Positions 15,539-24,445 of a stretch of 36,345 nucleotides of DNA are shown one piece after another (position 1 is the stretch's first letter; each line of letters starts with the position of its first letter). Made by a program: the position numbers and the translations under genes. The notes under the pieces are model-generated. The model was not told the DNA's origin. It saw nothing but the letters and a program-made list of their open reading frames with translations, and did not search any database. Source of the stretch: Planctomycetaceae bacterium (GTDB lineage Bacteria; Planctomycetota; Planctomycetia; Pirellulales; Pirellulaceae); NCBI GenBank assembly GCA_002717145.1, contig PBCP01000050.1, forward strand, positions 1 to 36,345, given 5' to 3'.

Positions 15539-18500
15539 TTAGTCTTCTTCGGTGATTTCGTCACCTTCATCTTTCAGGTCACGAATCAACTTGTCATACG
15601 AATTCAAACACTGGTCTACAGTCTGGCTAAGCTTTTCAACGGTTTGAGCACTCGAATACTGTGATTCCATCATCGGCCGCATCCACTCGTTCATAACCTG
15701 AAATTGGTTTTCCAGAACAGTGAGAATTGACTTGGGCACTTTATGCATCACTGCAACGCGTTGCACGCCTTTTGTTTCATCAACCGTAATAGCACCTGTT
15801 GTATATGCTCTCAATTCCTCAGCTAAACTTCTCAATGCATCAGCAGTTTCACTGCTCTGAGCACCTTCTCCATCCGCCTGAGACTCGACTTCAACTGCGG
15901 CAACCTTCGGTTCTGCCAGGCTCTTCACTCCATCACTGATTGTTTCCCGGATTTCATCCAACCCGTCGGTAAATCCCTGCATCTGTAGAACAACCTGTCC
16001 AAACTGATCATCCGACCCAACACCACGAAGCTTGATATTCTTAACGAAAGCCTTTTTGATATCGCTCCAGCGGGCAGCCTGTTCTTCATCGATCCAGCCG
16101 CACATTTCATAAAGCTTGAGGAGGTTAGCTTCTGCATCACTGGTTAAAGTCTGGGCATCGTTCTCATAACTACTCTTAATCAGCGACTCTAATTCTTCGT
16201 CATTCATAATCGGAAGAACCTTCTCCGCGATCCGATTCATATTTCGATAGGAACCCTGCAGCTTGAACGGAGGCTCAGTTCGGTAGTCATCAGCCTGTGC
16301 TGCTGAATGAATGTATTCACGATTAACCTGAAGTACAACATCCCGCACTCGCATCAGCTTCTTCATCGTACTTACCATTTCGCTGACTTCCTCCATCGAG
16401 TAATTCGCCTCGAATTCGACACCTTCCTGCGAACCGGTTTCGGCAATTCGAATAATGCTATAGACGTCCTGCTGACTTCGACTGGCAAGCTTATTTAGAA
16501 CAGGATTAGATGTAAGACAGTTTTCGAGATAACTCATCTCAAAGGCTTCCCGCGTATCGCCAATGATTTCACCAAGATTATAAATATCAGCTCGGTTGGC
16601 CAACATATCCGGAATCTGGAATTTCTCACCACTTTCCGTGTATGGATTTCCGGCCATGATCACACAAACTTTGCGACCACGAAGGTCATATGTCTTCGTC
16701 TGCCCCTTATAGACTCCTTCAATTTTTCGCTGAGCATCACAAAGTGAAATAAACTTCTGTAAAAATTCTGGATTACAGTGCTGAATATCATCCAGATAAA
16801 TCATGACATTGTCACCCATTTCCAGTGACAGATTTAGTTTCTCGACTTCTTCTCTGGCACCGGCATTAGGGGCTTCTTCCGGATCAAGAGAAGTCACTGC
16901 GTGTCCGATCGCAGGGCCATTGATTTTCATGAAGATGATACCAAGTCGATTGGCAACATATTCCATTAAAGTTGTTTTACCGTAACCTGGGGGCGAGATT
17001 AGAAGCAACAACCCCATCAGGTCTGTTCGCTTTTGATCACCTACCACTCCGATCTGTTTTGCAAGGTTATCTCCAACCAGTGGTAAATAAACTTCGTCAA
17101 TCAAGCGGTTACGTACGAATGACGTTAAAACACGTGGGCGATATTCGTCGAGACGAAGGTCATCTCTTGCCTGATCAATCACTTCTTTTTTGATATCGAT
17201 GTAATCTCGATACTTTGGCACAACAACACGCTCGAACCTCTCCATCTTGGTAATAAAATCGTTGTAGTTGAACTGATAGGCCTTATCAGAGATTACAGAA
17301 TGATTCCCTACCATGTCACTAATAACGCGCTCGACGGTACCGTCTACCACATTCTTCTTATTGAAGGATCCCTTCATCAGCATTACAGCCAGCTCATCTA
17401 CATAATCATCTGCTGTGGAATCCTGAGAGGTTTCAGTAAGGAAAGCTTCTAGCCAATCTCGCAACAGAATAAATCGTTCCAACGGGCTCTTGGCTAACTT
17501 CGTAATACTGGATTTAAATTTATCAACAAAGCTATTCTGCTTCAGGTGTCGTTCAAACGCTTCGTACAGTTCTGCTGCCTTCCGGCTGATTACGAATTGA
17601 TTACTAACGGTAAGTTCTTCGAATAGATAGTTAGCAGCCTGATTAACATAATCTTCAGAAAACATTCCCGTGGAAGCCGCGAATTCCGCTAATAGCGGTT
17701 CGATGACAGCAACGTACTGTTGCTGCTCCGCACTGCTGGGAAACAACTGAGCAATCGTCCCGACACCACTCAACCGAGACTGTAGCAATGATTTCTGAGC
17801 GGTTTCACCAAAATAGTCCCAATACAATCTGGCCAGTGCTCTGGCCTTCGTATGATATCGCAAAAGTCCGATGGACAACTCCATGTCGGCCAGTGTCTTC
17901 ACAATCCGAGCTGCATCTAGGTCATGAACCCCTTTTGCATACGCTTCGGTATAACGAGGGCCCATAAATTTCTGCAATTCGGCAATACGTTTCTGTTCGT
18001 CGAGAGTAGAGAAAGCTTCCAGCGACAATTCGGCATTTTCGTGCAGTTCAGCAAACATCTTGTAGGCAAGATATTCGCCACGATACACCTCTGTATTTTC
18101 GGAAATAACTTCCTGCTGCCATACATCTCTGGTTGCCAAGAGACGCTCGTCAGTAATCTGCTCGAAAAAATCTGTTCCGGTCAGGTGATAAAACATTTCA
18201 CCACCGCGCAGAACTGAAGTCAGATCCAAGGATTGAATATTGACGGAGAAATTATGCTTCCCAAATTTGATGACATTTTCACCATCGACAAATAGTTCCT
18301 GACGATCCTTCAGTTGGCGAACCGCATCTTCCCGAACCGTCTTCAGCCGACTTTGGATATCATCAACTTTGACGCTGTCATCGAGCTGTTTGAGTTGATC
18401 GACCAGATCACGAATCTTTTCGATCATCAGATCGGAAGCAAAATAAGCATTGATCTCGTTGACGGACTCGAGACTATCAACCCGCGACTTAACCCCTTTT

Positions 18501-20842
18501 AGGATTCGATCCGCGGCATTCATCAATGCTGTTGCACGTTTATTTCGTTCTTCCACTAAGCCGACTTTACGTGTTTCAAAAGCGTTGTAGATTTCCTCAC
18601 GCTTTTCAGTCAGTTGAACAACAAATTCGTCAAACTCGGCAAACCGACCTTCCAGTTCTTCCAGCTGAATCATCATTTTGGTGAGGAATTCCTCACACTT
18701 CAGAGGAGTGTCGCAGATATCCAGGTAATTCACGACTGCCTGATTCAGCAATTTCATTTGTGAATTAAATTCCGCAATCCCTTCCACACTCATCAGGTCT
18801 TTGACTTTACCTTTAAGTGATGCACGGGCTGTATTAACTTTCCCAAAGATTACTGAAATATTTTCAATAATCCGGGTTCGTTGTGTGGCGTCCTCGATTT
18901 CCAAATTACTGACAATATCGATCAGCATTTCCAGTTCGGACGCACTAGCTGAAATTTCTTCTTCCAGCGTTTTTGCGTCGGTGACTTTAGTTAACTCCGG
19001 AATGGAGTCCGTCTGCCCATCTACCCGATTGGCATAAGGAGCCAACGCATCCTCACGCAATAAAAACTCAACACAACGTTGACTGAGCCGATCGTTACTT
19101 TCGGCAACCTGTTCTTCAAGCTGATTGATTAATTCCGGATCGTTGTAACGCATCTCTCGCAGTGAAATAATTTCACCGCGAACAGCACGCAGTTCTGCCA
19201 ATGCCTGGACGAATTCATCAATATTCTCGAACCGACTATTTTGTACAACTCGCAGAATTTCCGTGACACGGGATTCTACCTGCTTGGTTTGTTCGAGCGT
19301 GTTCTGTTTCACTCGAACGACTTTTTCGAATTCATCGATCGCTGACTCAGCCGCCTGACGAATTTCGAGTAGGGGCTCTGAAATATTGAAACATTCGTCG
19401 TTAGTAGACCAAAAATATGCATCGACAGTATCACCAGCGGCTTTGGCCAGATCACTATAGAGTCCTGAGTAGCTATCGTCCTTCTCAATCAAAGAAATAA
19501 CCTCAAAACATTCAGCCATCCCTCGGACAAGTTCTTTGTTGCCGATCTTATAAAGGAACGAGTCTGTATTCGTTTCCGGAACATAATCGTCGGAGACGTA
19601 AGGGGTCTGCCAGATCTGAAGGGCGTGGTGTTTTTGAGGTTCTGCCTGAGCACGAAAGCAGATCATTTCACCTGCATGGAAAAATGACGTGCCGTTGCAA
19701 ATAACCGGCGTATCCACTTGCTGCTGGATGAGGTTATATCGCAATAACACGTAAGTACCTGTATCCTCGCAGTAAAAGACATATAGATAGTCTTCTCCAT
19801 TAGGCGCATCCAGTCGGCGATCAAACTTCATATGCTGCAGTTCGGTGTCAAATACTTTGAATTCGCCTGTGGCTAAAGCATAGCCGTTCGCAAAAATAAC
19901 TCCGTGATCGTCAGGCAAAAGAACACATGATTCTTCAATAGAATCACAACGCCAAACACGTTTGATTTTGTCGTTGTAAATAAAGTAACGATAAGCTTCT
20001 TCCTGATAAGGGCGAATCCGTACAAGAATAAGGCTACCGTTTACCGCATAGAGAATCTCGGCATCATCCAGTGTTTGGTCGAGATTATCGACAGGTTCCG
20101 AATAAATACCTTCACCTGACTCCGTGTTATTTTCAATCTTGATCGTCAAGTCACCACCGGTGGTTTCAACGAACAACCGATCATCGATACTGACGTGTGG
20201 ATGACGACCTTCTTCAAATTGATCACGGGTAGCACGACGCCAGGGGAAATCGTGTTGAGAAGGAAAGTTAACTTCGTGGTCACTACGGTTATCGACGTAA
20301 GTAATCTGCTTGCCATCCACTTTCCATTTGAGGCTCTTGTAGTCGTTCGCGCCTTTGCCGACTCGGAACGTCATATAGAGGAATGGACCAATTACAAAGA
20401 ACTTTGTAAATTCCGCATCTTTGTAATACTTGTAGATTTCCTGAAAGTCACGCTCGAATTGAGGGTCACTAAGTAGATCGGAAGTTTCTGCATGGAAGGT
20501 GCCGTCGCGGAAGGTGTAAACCGCAAAGACATCGTTGGGGTGCGTGGTTTGACGTAAACCGAAATGGATGTTGTAACCAAAAATGAATTGCTCGCCGATC
20601 GCAATCATGTCACGAGGTACACAATTATGTTCGGTAGTCACACGCTCCGTTCCTAAAAGCGTGGTTTCAATTGCTCCAAAGACATCCTTTCGCGCTCCAT
20701 TCAGGCTGTTAAGCCGATCCCGCAATTCACCGGCAAAGCTTTTAAGTCTGTTACGTATGATTTCATACGTACCGCTTTCCAGCTGAGGTGAATTGTCCTC
20801 AGGAGTCTGCGTGTTGTCTGGCTGCTGTTCTTCTTGAGCCAT
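15539..20842 (-). CDS. Giant coiled-coil AAA ATPase ('DNA repair ATPase', DUF3686-like)
   Basis: A 1767-residue cytosolic protein. Residues about 90-440 are beta-rich with propeller-like repeats. Residues about 480-870 are long charged helices with coiled-coil character. A helical region follows. The AAA domain spans about 1240-1480: Walker A SPPGYGKTT at 1283-1291, Walker B MIYLDDIQ with Asp1351/Asp1352, a sensor-1-like VCVIMAGNPYTESGE, and an arginine in MLANRADIYN. The tail ends in an acidic stretch. The layout matches the family often labelled 'DNA repair ATPase', a name resting on weak coiled-coil similarity. It follows the flotillin gene after 184 bases on the same strand. GAGAGAG about 10 bases before the ATG is a plausible ribosome binding site. 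I infer an ATP-driven remodelling role at the flotillin-marked membrane. Confidence 0.85.
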   Translation of the reverse strand: MAQEEQQPDNTQTPEDNSPQLESGTYEIIRNRLKSFAGELRDRLNSLNGARKDVFGAIETTLLGTERVTTEHNCVPRDMIAIGEQFIFGYNIHFGLRQTTHPNDVFAVYTFRDGTFHAETSDLLSDPQFERDFQEIYKYYKDAEFTKFFVIGPFLYMTFRVGKGANDYKSLKWKVDGKQITYVDNRSDHEVNFPSQHDFPWRRATRDQFEEGRHPHVSIDDRLFVETTGGDLTIKIENNTESGEGIYSEPVDNLDQTLDDAEILYAVNGSLILVRIRPYQEEAYRYFIYNDKIKRVWRCDSIEESCVLLPDDHGVIFANGYALATGEFKVFDTELQHMKFDRRLDAPNGEDYLYVFYCEDTGTYVLLRYNLIQQQVDTPVICNGTSFFHAGEMICFRAQAEPQKHHALQIWQTPYVSDDYVPETNTDSFLYKIGNKELVRGMAECFEVISLIEKDDSYSGLYSDLAKAAGDTVDAYFWSTNDECFNISEPLLEIRQAAESAIDEFEKVVRVKQNTLEQTKQVESRVTEILRVVQNSRFENIDEFVQALAELRAVRGEIISLREMRYNDPELINQLEEQVAESNDRLSQRCVEFLLREDALAPYANRVDGQTDSIPELTKVTDAKTLEEEISASASELEMLIDIVSNLEIEDATQRTRIIENISVIFGKVNTARASLKGKVKDLMSVEGIAEFNSQMKLLNQAVVNYLDICDTPLKCEEFLTKMMIQLEELEGRFAEFDEFVVQLTEKREEIYNAFETRKVGLVEERNKRATALMNAADRILKGVKSRVDSLESVNEINAYFASDLMIEKIRDLVDQLKQLDDSVKVDDIQSRLKTVREDAVRQLKDRQELFVDGENVIKFGKHNFSVNIQSLDLTSVLRGGEMFYHLTGTDFFEQITDERLLATRDVWQQEVISENTEVYRGEYLAYKMFAELHENAELSLEAFSTLDEQKRIAELQKFMGPRYTEAYAKGVHDLDAARIVKTLADMELSIGLLRYHTKARALARLYWDYFGETAQKSLLQSRLSGVGTIAQLFPSSAEQQQYVAVIEPLLAEFAASTGMFSEDYVNQAANYLFEELTVSNQFVISRKAAELYEAFERHLKQNSFVDKFKSSITKLAKSPLERFILLRDWLEAFLTETSQDSTADDYVDELAVMLMKGSFNKKNVVDGTVERVISDMVGNHSVISDKAYQFNYNDFITKMERFERVVVPKYRDYIDIKKEVIDQARDDLRLDEYRPRVLTSFVRNRLIDEVYLPLVGDNLAKQIGVVGDQKRTDLMGLLLLISPPGYGKTTLMEYVANRLGIIFMKINGPAIGHAVTSLDPEEAPNAGAREEVEKLNLSLEMGDNVMIYLDDIQHCNPEFLQKFISLCDAQRKIEGVYKGQTKTYDLRGRKVCVIMAGNPYTESGEKFQIPDMLANRADIYNLGEIIGDTREAFEMSYLENCLTSNPVLNKLASRSQQDVYSIIRIAETGSQEGVEFEANYSMEEVSEMVSTMKKLMRVRDVVLQVNREYIHSAAQADDYRTEPPFKLQGSYRNMNRIAEKVLPIMNDEELESLIKSSYENDAQTLTSDAEANLLKLYEMCGWIDEEQAARWSDIKKAFVKNIKLRGVGSDDQFGQVVLQMQGFTDGLDEIRETISDGVKSLAEPKVAAVEVESQADGEGAQSSETADALRSLAEELRAYTTGAITVDETKGVQRVAVMHKVPKSILTVLENQFQVMNEWMRPMMESQYSSAQTVEKLSQTVDQCLNSYDKLIRDLKDEGDEITEED

Positions 20843-20919
20843 GGTACGAACTCTCTCAATGAATATCCCGTTTAGGAATAGTTATCCGAAGTCAGTTCAG
20901 GCAATACACCGGGAAAATC

Positions 20920-20941
20920 CCTGAAAAGCCCATCTTTCAGG
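20920..20941 (-). promoter_or_regulatory. Hairpin in the flotillin-ATPase spacer, weakly terminator-like
   Basis: A 7-bp stem (20920-20926 with 20935-20941) around an 8-base loop. On the leftward strand it is followed by GATTTTCCC, a short T run. It is the second of two hairpins in this spacer and may allow partial termination before the ATPase gene. Confidence 0.35.
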
Positions 20942-20956
20942 CGAACAAGGAGTCGC

Positions 20957-20995
20957 AGACCAACCTCCAGCAATCCGAGAGCCGGAGGCTGGTCT
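20957..20995 (-). promoter_or_regulatory. Long hairpin after the flotillin gene
   Basis: AGACCA-A-CCTCC (20957-20968) pairs with GGAGG-C-TGGTCT (20984-20995): 11 of 12 positions match, around a 15-base loop. It begins 32 bases after the flotillin stop and has no T tract, so it may protect the upstream message from decay or be a processing site. Confidence 0.45.
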
Positions 20996-21026
20996 ACCAC
21001 ATTCCGAAGGTGTACTAACGGATGCC

Positions 21027-23246
21027 TTAAGCATCTCCCTGAGAAGCATTTACTGTCATCACAGTGCTGGCTTTGTTACCAGCAATTCCGGTACTCTTAG
21101 CCATACCTAACAGTCCCTGCAACTCATTTCGGATCGAGTCTGTTCGAGCAAGACCGATCATCTTGGCAATCAGTGCGGCGATTGAGAGATCCTTCACATC
21201 ATCGGTACTGAGGTCAAACTGATCGACCATACCAAGGATTCGAGATTTGAAGTATTCAGGATCGCCGTTGAAGAACGTGTCCTTCACGTCACTGACAACT
21301 TCACTATTATTGACGAATCGATCGACAACCTTACCACCTTTCACTGCGTTGACCACCTGGTCAAAGAAGGTTGATTCGCCACCGACGATATCAATGCGTG
21401 CACTCTTCAGAGCTTCACCCATGATGTTCGACTGGGCTTCCGCAATCTGACGCTGAGCATCGATGGCGGCGATTTCGATTTCTTTATCTTTGTTAAGCTG
21501 CAACTTGTACTCTTCATGTTCTTTCCCTACGTCGTCGAAGAGTTTCATTGCATTCGCTTTCTCTTCGATTCCCTGAGCTTCCGAACTGTACTTCAGCTTC
21601 ATGACTTCTGCTTCGGCTGTACCTTCTTTCGAGATACCTTCTGCCTTGGCTACCATACCAGTCGCTTCTGCCTCAGCGTGCCGTTGAACAACAACAGCTT
21701 CTGCTGTTCCCTGTTTCTCGGTCGCAATAGCTTTCGCTTCCTGACCTTTCGCTTCTGCTTCCGCTTTTCGCTGAATCACAGCTGCTTCTGCATAGCCATC
21801 TTTTTCTTTGGCATCTGCCTTCGCTGTAATCACGTTAGCTTCTGCCAATCCGCTGGCTGCTTCGTCAGCGGTTTTCGCTTCCGCTAACATTTTAGTTGCC
21901 TGCGTTTCTTTTTCTGCTCGCTGACGGTGAGCTTCAGCTTCGATCACAATCTGTTCCGCGTGACGTTCAGCAGCTTGCTTCTCTGCATCCGCAGCTTTCA
22001 CTTCCTTGACCAACGATTCTTCGGCAGTCATTTCGGCTTTCGTGACGGTAACTCGTTTCAATCGGTCGGCAGTCGCAAACTGTTCTGTATCTTTGATACG
22101 TTCCTGTTCTTCGACCACGCCTCGTTCAACGATTACTCGTTCACGAATCACTTCCTGAATATTTCGTTTTTCAACTTCAATCGCTTTTTCTTTATCAATG
22201 TCAGCCAGAGCGATCACACGTTCACGATCCGTCGCTTCTAAACCACGGTCACGTTCCACACGTTCAGTCTCAACGGCGTCCGTTCGTTCTTTGTTCTTAC
22301 GAGCAACAATAACCTGACGATCTTTGTTCTCTTCAGCAACCTGAAGCTCTTCTTCCGTTTGAATTCGACGAGCTTCCGCACGCAAACGCTCTTCTTCTCG
22401 TACAACAGCTGCCTGAGCTTGTTCACGAGCCGTGACTTCTTCAATTTCACGTCGTTGACGCTCTTCAGCTTCGACTTGCTGACGTTCCAATGCCAGGATC
22501 GCTTCACGAGCTTCCACGTCCTGCTTGGTAATTGCCTTTTCCTTCTCACGCTCAATATCATTCGCCTGAATGGCTTCACGCGCTGTCAGATCCGTAATCT
22601 TCTTGATACCTTCCGCATCAAGAATATTTTTGGGATTCAAAGCGTCGACCGGAGTCTGCTCCAGGTAGTCGATCGCTGTACTTACCAACTCGTAACCCTG
22701 CAAATCTTCCGGGTCACCAAGCAATTCGGTAATCGCCACTTTGAACTGATCTCGCTCGGTATACAGATCTACAAAATCAAATTTCTTTCCAATGGTCTTG
22801 AGAGCTTCAGAGAACTGAGCATCAAATAGCTCGATCAATGCATCGCGGCTGGATGCACGCTTGGCCCCCAGTTTAGCGGCTACCAATTCCATGTTGTCTG
22901 CTGAGATTCGCAAATAAAATGCAACTTCAATGTCAGCACGGATGTTGTCTTTACAGACAAGTCCTTCTGAACCTTGTCGTTTAATCTCAATTCGCTTGAC
23001 TGACAGATCCATACGTTCTGCCTGATGTGCGAGAGGAATGACAAACATTCCTGATCCGGAGGCGGATCTCACCCCGCCAACACCAGTACGAATAACAGCT
23101 TCATCCGGACCGACTTTCACATAAAACTTGTTAAGGGCAACTGCTAGTATCAGCAGCAAAAATAGCCCCGCAGCAATAGTGATTCCGGTGATCATCAATC
23201 CACCACCTGGAAATCCGTCTTGCGCGATTAGGAACTCGCTAAACAT
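21027..23246 (-). CDS. YqiK-type flotillin (SPFH domain) membrane scaffold
   Basis: A 739-residue protein. One N-terminal transmembrane helix (about 18-38) leads into an SPFH domain (about 40-220: VKVGPDEAVIRTGVGG, KRIEIKRQG, DNIRADIEVAFYLRI). A very long Glu/Arg/Ala-rich coiled coil follows (about 225-480), then three 29-residue Ala/Glu repeats (485-571), and a globular tail. Size and order match E. coli YqiK rather than short flotillins. Such proteins assemble into large oligomers or cages at the inner membrane. The ATG at 23246 overlaps the stop of the NfeD-like gene by 8 bases and is preceded by GAGGAA at good spacing, so it is preferred over 23330. Overlap implies translational coupling with the membrane partner. 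Confidence 0.92.
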   Translation of the reverse strand: MFSEFLIAQDGFPGGGLMITGITIAAGLFLLLILAVALNKFYVKVGPDEAVIRTGVGGVRSASGSGMFVIPLAHQAERMDLSVKRIEIKRQGSEGLVCKDNIRADIEVAFYLRISADNMELVAAKLGAKRASSRDALIELFDAQFSEALKTIGKKFDFVDLYTERDQFKVAITELLGDPEDLQGYELVSTAIDYLEQTPVDALNPKNILDAEGIKKITDLTAREAIQANDIEREKEKAITKQDVEAREAILALERQQVEAEERQRREIEEVTAREQAQAAVVREEERLRAEARRIQTEEELQVAEENKDRQVIVARKNKERTDAVETERVERDRGLEATDRERVIALADIDKEKAIEVEKRNIQEVIRERVIVERGVVEEQERIKDTEQFATADRLKRVTVTKAEMTAEESLVKEVKAADAEKQAAERHAEQIVIEAEAHRQRAEKETQATKMLAEAKTADEAASGLAEANVITAKADAKEKDGYAEAAVIQRKAEAEAKGQEAKAIATEKQGTAEAVVVQRHAEAEATGMVAKAEGISKEGTAEAEVMKLKYSSEAQGIEEKANAMKLFDDVGKEHEEYKLQLNKDKEIEIAAIDAQRQIAEAQSNIMGEALKSARIDIVGGESTFFDQVVNAVKGGKVVDRFVNNSEVVSDVKDTFFNGDPEYFKSRILGMVDQFDLSTDDVKDLSIAALIAKMIGLARTDSIRNELQGLLGMAKSTGIAGNKASTVMTVNASQGDA
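21534..21794 (-). repeat. Three tandem 29-codon repeats in the flotillin gene
   Basis: Residues 485-513, 514-542 and 543-571 align without gaps. The first two share AEA-V-QR-AEAEA-G--AKA-----G; the third is more diverged but keeps TAEAEV, SEAQG and K at the same places. The helix-forming Ala/Glu pattern with a Gly at fixed positions suggests an extended helical rod built by unit duplication. Confidence 0.7.
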
Positions 23247-23922
23247 TTTCTGTTTCCTCGTTGTTGTTCGTTGTTTCCTCGCCCGTCGAACGCGATTCCG
23301 CAACCATGTACACCTTCTGAGCTTCGTCATAGCTCACGACGGTTACCCGAGTTCCATTCGGGATTTCTTCTCCAGCCGTCCTGGCTTCTGATATCAAATC
23401 ACCCTCTTTGCGTTCGATAAAAATCTTCCCGCGAGTGGCGTGAGTTGTAATTCGGGTAGTAGCCTGTTTGCCAACAAATTGGTGATGATCAAGTATGTGT
23501 TCCTTGAACCAGTCCTTCATTGGTTGAGTCATAAACTTGGTTACCAAGGCTCCCACGCCCATCACCCATACCACTCGAAAGGCAATTACACCTGTCGATG
23601 CTTCTTCACTAAGCGGTTGATAATGCTCGACTCCCAGTGAAGAAAAGAAAAAGGCTACCGAAAAAATCGAGAACCATAACATTAAAGGAATCGTTCCGAT
23701 ATTTAACCATTTCAGTGGCAGCAAACCGATTCCCATGAATCCATCTACACCTCCAACGTCCGCATCCGTGTCAAAGTCCAAATCGAAGTCAATGGCATCT
23801 AACCCCAGACCCGTTAATACAGAAATCACCCAGTAGGCGATCACAAATAACACTAAGCCCGTTGAAACAATCAACGGAGCGGAAAACAGGTGATCTACAA
23901 GTTCTGTAAATTGACTACTCAT
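23239..23922 (-). CDS. YqiJ/NfeD-like membrane protein with C-terminal OB-type domain
   Basis: A 227-residue membrane protein. Hydrophobic helices lie at about 16-38, 72-92 and 108-128, with an Asp-rich loop between the first and second (DFDLDFDTDADVGG). A beta-rich C-terminal domain (about 145-215: GKQATTRITTHATRGKIFIE, NGTRVTVVSYDEAQKVYMV) has the look of the OB fold found in NfeD and YqiJ proteins. These are obligate gene neighbours of flotillins and help to place or stabilise them. The stop overlaps the flotillin start by 8 bases. It is the first gene of the flotillin set; the 523-base gap upstream should contain the promoter, but I could not identify a convincing one. The tail is rich in Glu, Thr and Asn. 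Confidence 0.85.
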   Translation of the reverse strand: MSSQFTELVDHLFSAPLIVSTGLVLFVIAYWVISVLTGLGLDAIDFDLDFDTDADVGGVDGFMGIGLLPLKWLNIGTIPLMLWFSIFSVAFFFSSLGVEHYQPLSEEASTGVIAFRVVWVMGVGALVTKFMTQPMKDWFKEHILDHHQFVGKQATTRITTHATRGKIFIERKEGDLISEARTAGEEIPNGTRVTVVSYDEAQKVYMVAESRSTGEETTNNNEETENV

Positions 23923-24212
23923 GATTTTTCGTATTAACCTTTTACGGATAAGTACATTCCAAGTATCGCCGCCCGACTTAAAGCTGCACTATTACGTTCT
24001 CTCTATTAGTTAGAAAAAACGGGAAGTTCAGCCAAGCTATGACGATTGTGCGGATTGTATGGGCTACTGACGGTCATAAATCGAAGGGAAACCTGAGACA
24101 AAGCCGCACTAACGACACTAGGGTATTCGAATTGAATACCTGATTATTGGTGCTAAAACGATTGAAAATCCCATGAATTCATCATGGTCGAAACCATTTA
24201 AATTCACCAATA

Positions 24213-24380
24213 TTACGATTGCACTACTTTACGTCTGCGGCGTTTTAATTGGCCGCGATATGCTGCATAATGCACTTCGTAAAGTCCAGATAGTAGCCCG
24301 CAGACTACTCTTAACTGCCATTGATTGACCCAAGACAGCGGTATAGCTAACATTCCGATCAATAGCACGCTAAAACGCAC
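24213..24380 (-). CDS. Possible 55-residue membrane protein, unrecognised
   Basis: A GTG-started frame on the same strand as its neighbours. Its product has a hydrophobic N-terminus (MRFSVLLIGMLAIPLSWVNQ), a second hydrophobic stretch around VVCGLLSGLY and a basic tail with KRRRRK, the inside-positive pattern of a small membrane protein. An alternative start is the ATG at 24353. Against it: no clear ribosome binding site, and an opposite-strand frame of 51 codons (24173-24328) overlaps it and is nearly as plausible. It sits between the PLD-like gene and the NfeD-like gene. I do not recognise the family. Confidence 0.3.
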   Translation of the reverse strand: MRFSVLLIGMLAIPLSWVNQWQLRVVCGLLSGLYEVHYAAYRGQLKRRRRKVVQS

Positions 24381-24410
24381 TACTATATATAAATAAATGT
24401 GATGGTTTAA

Positions 24411-24428
24411 CTCGATCTACCCATCGAG
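24411..24428 (-). terminator. Short hairpin after the PLD-like gene
   Basis: CTCGAT (24411-24416) and ATCGAG (24423-24428) form a perfect 6-bp stem 17 bases past the PLD stop, followed on the leftward strand by AT-rich sequence without a real T run. A weak or factor-dependent end of the PLD transcript is possible. Confidence 0.35.
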
Positions 24429-24445
24429 CGTTTAGTGTTATCGAA

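Larger units (their letters stand above)
23923..24445. other. Long intergenic region with inverted repeats; probable control region of the flotillin operon
   Basis: The only gap above 300 bases in the window. It holds a perfect 7-bp inverted repeat, GGTATTC-gaatt-GAATACC at 24122-24140; a palindrome ATGAATTCAT at 24173-24182; a small stem ATGGT-cgaa-ACCAT at 24184-24197; an AT-rich tract near 24384-24400; and a possible small gene (separate entry). No tRNA or known riboswitch shape is evident. The repeat at 24122 is about 200 bases before the NfeD-like gene and could be an operator. Confidence 0.4.

Noticed and set aside
22238..22829. Long frames on both strands within the flotillin coiled-coil region
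   Set aside because: They are shadows of the Glu/Arg/Ala-rich coding sequence; their products are Lys/Arg- or Phe-rich and resemble no family.
24173..24328. Plus-strand 51-codon frame with a hydrophobic segment
   Set aside because: No ribosome binding site, opposite in direction to all neighbours, and overlapped by an equally good minus-strand frame; kept only as a finding.
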